Origin: JASHVB01 sp049522565
GTDB lineage: Bacteria > Pseudomonadota > Alphaproteobacteria > Acetobacterales > Acetobacteraceae
Direction of reading: 5' to 3'
DNA length: 15,748 bases
Assembly: GCA_049522565.1 (NCBI GenBank)
Contig: JBEKNT010000130.1
Coordinates: 1-15,748 of the forward strand
Below, one piece after another: positions 13,112 through 15,748 of this stretch. Positions within the stretch are counted from its first letter, which is position 1; every line of letters begins with the position of its first letter. The translations under genes were made by a program, and so were the position numbers. The notes under the pieces were generated by a model. It saw only the letters and a list, made by a program, of their open reading frames with translations, was not told where the DNA came from and did no database searches.

Positions 13112-15520
13112 GTGAGCAGTAGCCTGACCCCCTCTCTCGGGCACCGGAAGCCAAACACTGTGGCCGGCGGCTTCCGGCCGGCCGTGCTGCGCCATGCCCG
13201 CCGGTTGCGTGTCGGGGTCAGACTGCACCACCTGCTGTTCCTGGCGTTCACCCTGATCGCCGCGGTGCCGATCGGGGCGCTGGCGCTCTGGGACGAGAGC
13301 GTCGCCTATCAGCATGAGCTCTCTTCGGTACGCGAGCGGCACCTGCTGGTGGCACGCAACCTCACCACGGCCCTGTCGCGCTATGTGGAGGACGTGAAGG
13401 CGGCGTTTTCGCTCGCCTTCGAGAGCGGCGGGTTGCGCACCCGGGTGCCCGGGCTGGAACAGTTCCTCGTCTCGCTGAACGTGGTGCATCTGTGCATCAT
13501 CGGCCCGGACGGCCGGGTGGAGCGCTACTTCGGCGGCGTCACTCCCACCGAGCCGCGCAGCTTCCCCATGGACTTGCTCGCGGACCTGCGCCGGCTGGCG
13601 GCGAGCACCGACGGCAAGCCAGCGCTGTCGCAGTTGCAGCATGACAAGAACGACCGGCCGGTATTCTACCTGGCGCAGCTTCTGCCGGACGGGCGGCTGG
13701 GGGTCGGCGTGCTGACCACCGACTACATCATCCAGTTGCAGAAACAGATCGCCTTCGGTGAGCATGGCCACGCGGCCATCGTCGACGCGACCGGCCGGAT
13801 CATCGCCCACCCATTCGCGTCCTGGGTCGCCAGGTCGCAGGATATTTCCGCGGTGCCCGTGGTGCAGGCCATGATGCACGGCGACACCGGCGTCGGCCAG
13901 TTCTACTCGCCGGCGATGAACGGCATGATGGTCGCCGGCTACAGCGTGGTGCCGGAGACCGGCTGGGGCGTGATGGTGCCGCAGCCGATCTCTGAGCTGC
14001 GACTGCGGGCGGCGCAGGTGAACCGGCTGGCGATGATCGTGGCACTCGTGGCGTTCGCCGCGGCCGCGCTGCTGAGCTGGCTGCTGGCCAGCTACCTCGC
14101 GCGGCCGGTGCGCCAGGTCGCGGACACCGCCGAGGCGGTGCTGGCCGGCGACGACAGCGCGTGCGTGCCGGAATTCCGCGGCCTGGTGCCGCGTGAAATC
14201 CGCCGGCTGCGGGCCGCCTTCAACACGATGCTGGACGATTTCCGGCGGCGCAACGCCGACACCACCGTCGCGCTGCGCCAGGCGGAGACATCAAGCGGTG
14301 CCAAGTCGCAGTTCCTGGCCAACATGAGCCACGAGATGCGCACGCCGCTGCACGGCGTGATGGGGATGATCGAGCTGTTGCAGCAAACCGAGCTGTCGCC
14401 GATACAGGTGCATTACGTGCGCGGCGCGCGGCAGTCGGGCGAGACGCTGCTGGCGCTGATCGACGACGTGCTCGACCTGTCGAAGGTCGAGGCCGGCAAG
14501 GTCGAGCTGGAAAATGAGCCATTCTACCTGCCGTCGCTGGCGCACGACACCCTGTCGATGTTTGCCGACCAGGCGGAAACCAAGGGATTGCGGCTCACCG
14601 CCTCGGTGTCGGACGGGCTGAACCTGATGGTTCGCGGGGATGCTCACCGGTTGCGCAGGATCCTCACCAACCTGGTGGCCAACGCGTTGAAGTTCACCGC
14701 CGAGGGCGGCGTCGCCATCCGCATGAATTCGGTGGGACGGGACGCGAAGCAAGTGTTGTTGCACTGCGAGGTGGCGGATACCGGAATCGGCATTCCCGAG
14801 GCCAAGCAGCAGGCGATCTTCGAGGCGTTCTCCCAGGCCGACAGCTCGACCACGCGGCGTTACGGCGGTACCGGCCTCGGTCTGTCGATCGCGCGGCAGC
14901 TTTGCCACCTGATGTGGGGAGAGATCGGCGTCAACAGCGTGCCCGGCGCGGGCTCGACCTTCTGGTTCCGCGTGCGGCTGGACACCGCGCCCGGCATCCC
15001 CCTGCCCGCCCCGGCGGCGCGCGAGACGCGTGAGCGATCGAAATCGGGATCCGGACGCAGCTTCGCCTCCGCGGCGCAACGCAGCTTCGAGGCGGCGTTG
15101 GCGCGGCTTGGCCGCGGCATGATCCACATCCTGCTGGTCGAGGACAACATGATCAGCATGCGCGTGACCCAGGCGCTGCTGGAATCCATCGGCTGCCGGG
15201 TTACGCCCGCGCGCAACGGGATCGAGGCGGTGACGGCGTATCGGGACGGTATGTTCGACCTCGTTCTGATGGATTGCCAGATGCCGGAGATGGATGGGTA
15301 CGAGGCCGCCCGGGCGATTCGGCAGATCGAGGCATCCCGCGGACAGGCCACACCGATCATCGCGCTGACCGCAAATGCCCTGGTCGGCAGCCGCGAGGCC
15401 AGCCTGGCGGCCGGGATGGACGATCAACTCACCAAGCCGCTAACCCTGGCCGAGCTTAGCGACCGGCTGCTGCATTGGCTCGCGCCGGTCGACAACCATA
15501 GCGGCGCGGCGGCCGACTGA
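13112..15520 (+). CDS. Membrane-bound hybrid sensor histidine kinase with Cache, HAMP, HisKA, HATPase and receiver domains
   Basis: This 802-residue protein should sense a periplasmic signal and phosphorylate itself. A membrane segment at about residues 41-60 and another at 307-330 flank a periplasmic region of about 245 residues with Cache-like features (IIGPDGRVERYFGG, AAIVDATGRIIAHP). A HAMP linker follows, then HisKA with H407 (NMSHEMRTPLHGV), and the ATPase with its N box (ILTNLVANALKFT), DTGIGIP and GGTGLGLSIAR. A C-terminal receiver has the acidic pair in LLVEDN, phospho-acceptor D721 (LMDCQMPEMDG), threonine in ALTANAL and lysine in LTKPL. All catalytic residues are present. I chose GTG 13112 because AGGAG lies 12 nt upstream; ATG 13058 in frame has no spaced site. 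It has no Hpt domain and no adjacent response regulator, so its phosphorelay partner is elsewhere. Confidence 0.93.
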   Translation: MSSSLTPSLGHRKPNTVAGGFRPAVLRHARRLRVGVRLHHLLFLAFTLIAAVPIGALALWDESVAYQHELSSVRERHLLVARNLTTALSRYVEDVKAAFSLAFESGGLRTRVPGLEQFLVSLNVVHLCIIGPDGRVERYFGGVTPTEPRSFPMDLLADLRRLAASTDGKPALSQLQHDKNDRPVFYLAQLLPDGRLGVGVLTTDYIIQLQKQIAFGEHGHAAIVDATGRIIAHPFASWVARSQDISAVPVVQAMMHGDTGVGQFYSPAMNGMMVAGYSVVPETGWGVMVPQPISELRLRAAQVNRLAMIVALVAFAAAALLSWLLASYLARPVRQVADTAEAVLAGDDSACVPEFRGLVPREIRRLRAAFNTMLDDFRRRNADTTVALRQAETSSGAKSQFLANMSHEMRTPLHGVMGMIELLQQTELSPIQVHYVRGARQSGETLLALIDDVLDLSKVEAGKVELENEPFYLPSLAHDTLSMFADQAETKGLRLTASVSDGLNLMVRGDAHRLRRILTNLVANALKFTAEGGVAIRMNSVGRDAKQVLLHCEVADTGIGIPEAKQQAIFEAFSQADSSTTRRYGGTGLGLSIARQLCHLMWGEIGVNSVPGAGSTFWFRVRLDTAPGIPLPAPAARETRERSKSGSGRSFASAAQRSFEAALARLGRGMIHILLVEDNMISMRVTQALLESIGCRVTPARNGIEAVTAYRDGMFDLVLMDCQMPEMDGYEAARAIRQIEASRGQATPIIALTANALVGSREASLAAGMDDQLTKPLTLAELSDRLLHWLAPVDNHSGAAAD

Positions 15521-15532
15521 GCGAAAGGAAGC

Positions 15533-15605
15533 TCAGGGCGCTGCCCTGAAACCCGCCAGGGGGGCTTTGCCCCCCTGGACCCCCCAGCAAAGGCAGGGCC
15601 TTTGC
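15533..15605 (+). terminator. Three consecutive perfect hairpins after the kinase gene
   Basis: Hairpin 1 is TCAGGGC-GCT-GCCCTGA (15533-15549). Hairpin 2 is CCAGGGGGGC with a TTT loop and its exact complement (15556-15578). Hairpin 3 is GCAAAGGC-AGG-GCCTTTGC (15587-15605). Each has a 3-nt loop and a perfect stem of 7, 10 and 8 bp. The array starts 12 nt after the kinase stop and may end its transcript, although no T-run follows, and it may be a copy of a dispersed repeat. I associate this kind of sequence with Acetobacteraceae intergenic regions. Confidence 0.6.
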
Positions 15606-15648
15606 AATCCATCCGTTGGGGTGGTTGGACGGGAGGGGGCCCAGTTTC

Positions 15649-15728
<80 letters not shown>

Positions 15729-15748
15729 AGCACGGGGCGCCGCCCCCA

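Noticed and set aside
12827..13879. Minus-strand frame of 350 codons opposite the start of the kinase gene
   Set aside because: Antisense to the Cache domain, with no recognisable domain or ribosome site.
14291..15427. Minus-strand frame of 378 codons opposite the kinase domains
   Set aside because: Antisense to HisKA, ATPase and receiver motifs that are intact on the plus strand.

Overview
The window is high-GC DNA from a Gram-negative bacterium. G- and C-ending codons, Tat and Sec export signals, GxxGxG-type permeases of alphaproteobacterial flavour and dense GC-rich intergenic repeats suggest an alphaproteobacterium. The hairpin-rich repeat after the last gene resembles elements I associate with Acetobacteraceae (Rhodospirillales), so that family is my best guess, by inference only. 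The low-complexity G and C runs at the right edge look like a contig end.

Layout. (1) 17-3165, minus strand: a three-gene carbohydrate-type ABC import operon (two permeases, then the binding protein); no ATPase is present. (2) 3270-3366: a pair of inverted REP-like repeats that also supplies the stop codon of the next gene. (3) 3348-5320: a hot-dog thioesterase and a DHA2-type MFS exporter, divergent, with 59 bp between their preferred starts. (4) 5324-7284: a luciferase-like flavin monooxygenase and a divergent NMT1/TauT-type periplasmic binding protein that has no permease. (5) 7357-9936: a class III CoA transferase and a divergent MFS carrier. (6) 9942-10054: a near-perfect 48-bp inverted repeat between convergent genes. 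(7) 10086-11072: a LigB-type extradiol dioxygenase whose second expected iron-binding histidine is glutamine, followed by a small proline-rich ORF. (8) 11798-12511: a Nu-class-like glutathione S-transferase. (9) 12512-13111: about 600 bp without a recognised gene, containing an AT-rich patch with a good sigma70-like promoter. (10) 13112-15520: a membrane-bound hybrid histidine kinase, then three consecutive hairpins and the low-complexity end.

How it may work together. The genes read as an accessory catabolic and uptake region: periplasmic capture, two MFS carriers, CoA-thioester chemistry (CoA transferase, thioesterase), a flavin monooxygenase, a ring-cleavage-type dioxygenase and a GST. That mix fits breakdown of an aromatic or xenobiotic acid, but most genes are single transcription units in alternating orientation, so a single pathway is a hypothesis. 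No phage genes, transposases, CRISPR arrays, rRNA or tRNA genes were recognised. The most distinctive observations are the altered metal site of the dioxygenase, the repeat elements (one reshaping a protein C-terminus), and the AT-rich promoter island.
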